Assembly (NCBI GenBank): GCA_002705465.1
Contig: PAGS01000063.1
Span: 7,731-13,253 of the forward strand
Length of the DNA: 5,523 bases
Reading direction: 5' to 3'
Origin: Halieaceae bacterium
GTDB lineage: Bacteria; Pseudomonadota; Gammaproteobacteria; Pseudomonadales; Halieaceae
Shown here: piece after piece, positions 5,378-5,523 of the stretch
How the letters are laid out: each line of letters opens with the position of its first letter
How positions within the stretch are numbered: position 1 is the first letter of the stretch
Notes under the pieces: model-generated
The model's input: only the letters and a program-made list of their open reading frames with translations
The model's database searches: none
What the model was told of the DNA's origin: nothing
Program-made: the position numbers and the translations under genes

Positions 5378-5523
5378 CCTCGGTCCAACTCGTCCCGCAT
5401 GTCTTGGATGTCACGTAATCGCTCGTTAATCAGCGACGAGGTAGCGAAGTCGTTTCCTACAAAGTTTTGCGCATAAGAGAGTTGTCGCTCTGCTGAATCG
5501 AGCGCATTCACCAGGATGAAGTA
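5374..5523 (-). CDS. C-terminus of an unidentified gene, possibly BepA-like M48 metalloprotease
   Basis: Reading inward from the window edge on the minus strand, one frame stays open for 49 codons to a TAG at 5376-5374, while the other two minus frames meet stops. The peptide includes [17 protein letters not shown] and ends in a charged helical stretch, [18 protein letters not shown]. The pattern, one amphipathic repeat-like helix pair followed by an arginine-rich tail, resembles the TPR end of periplasmic M48 metalloproteases (BepA/YfgC type). I recall such genes beside nadA in Pseudomonas. The catalytic HExxH domain would lie outside the window, so the identity is tentative. Its stop overlaps the nadA stop, so the genes converge with no intergenic space. 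Confidence 0.55.
   Translation of the reverse strand, partial: YFILVNALDSAERQLSYAQNFVGNDFATSSLINERLRDIQDMRDELDRG

Overview
The window looks like a chromosomal segment of a moderately GC-rich gammaproteobacterium. The NadA protein is close to the E. coli form, with its three cluster cysteines at the same spacing, and the other genes are acyl-CoA metabolism genes. A marine lineage such as Halieaceae/OM60 would fit this gene mix, but that is an inference from memory. I see no mobile element, CRISPR array, tRNA or rRNA.

Layout. Bases 3-497 (+) hold the C-terminal part of a histidine-phosphatase-fold protein whose second catalytic histidine appears to be serine. It overlaps by 3 bp (GTGA) a second, complete histidine phosphatase at 494-1045 (+) that keeps the full catalytic set. 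That gene converges on, and shares a TTAA with, a TesB-type acyl-CoA thioesterase (1042-1881, -). The thioesterase is the second gene of a two-gene operon led by an unusual 427-residue regulator (1891-3174, -) made of two complete TetR units in one chain. A 334-bp divergent intergenic region (3175-3508) follows, unusually rich in dyads and direct repeats. Beyond it, on the plus strand, come a crotonase-family protein (3509-4261) lacking one of the two classical catalytic glutamates, and quinolinate synthase nadA (4322-5377). The window ends with the C-terminus of a minus-strand gene (5374-5523), perhaps a BepA-like M48 metalloprotease, whose stop codon overlaps that of nadA.

How the genes may work together. 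The thioesterase and crotonase both act on acyl-CoA thioesters. The double-TetR protein lies between them, co-transcribed with one and divergent from the other, so it is the natural candidate regulator of both, possibly sensing an acyl-CoA. The two histidine phosphatases form a translationally coupled pair with unknown substrate. NadA (NAD synthesis) and the terminal gene are probably housekeeping neighbours.

Nothing here is clearly a new defence or mobile system. The items most worth a second look are the fused double TetR regulator with its repeat-rich control region, the phosphatase pair with one apparently degenerate member, and the crotonase with an altered active site. Four of the five visible start codons are not ATG.
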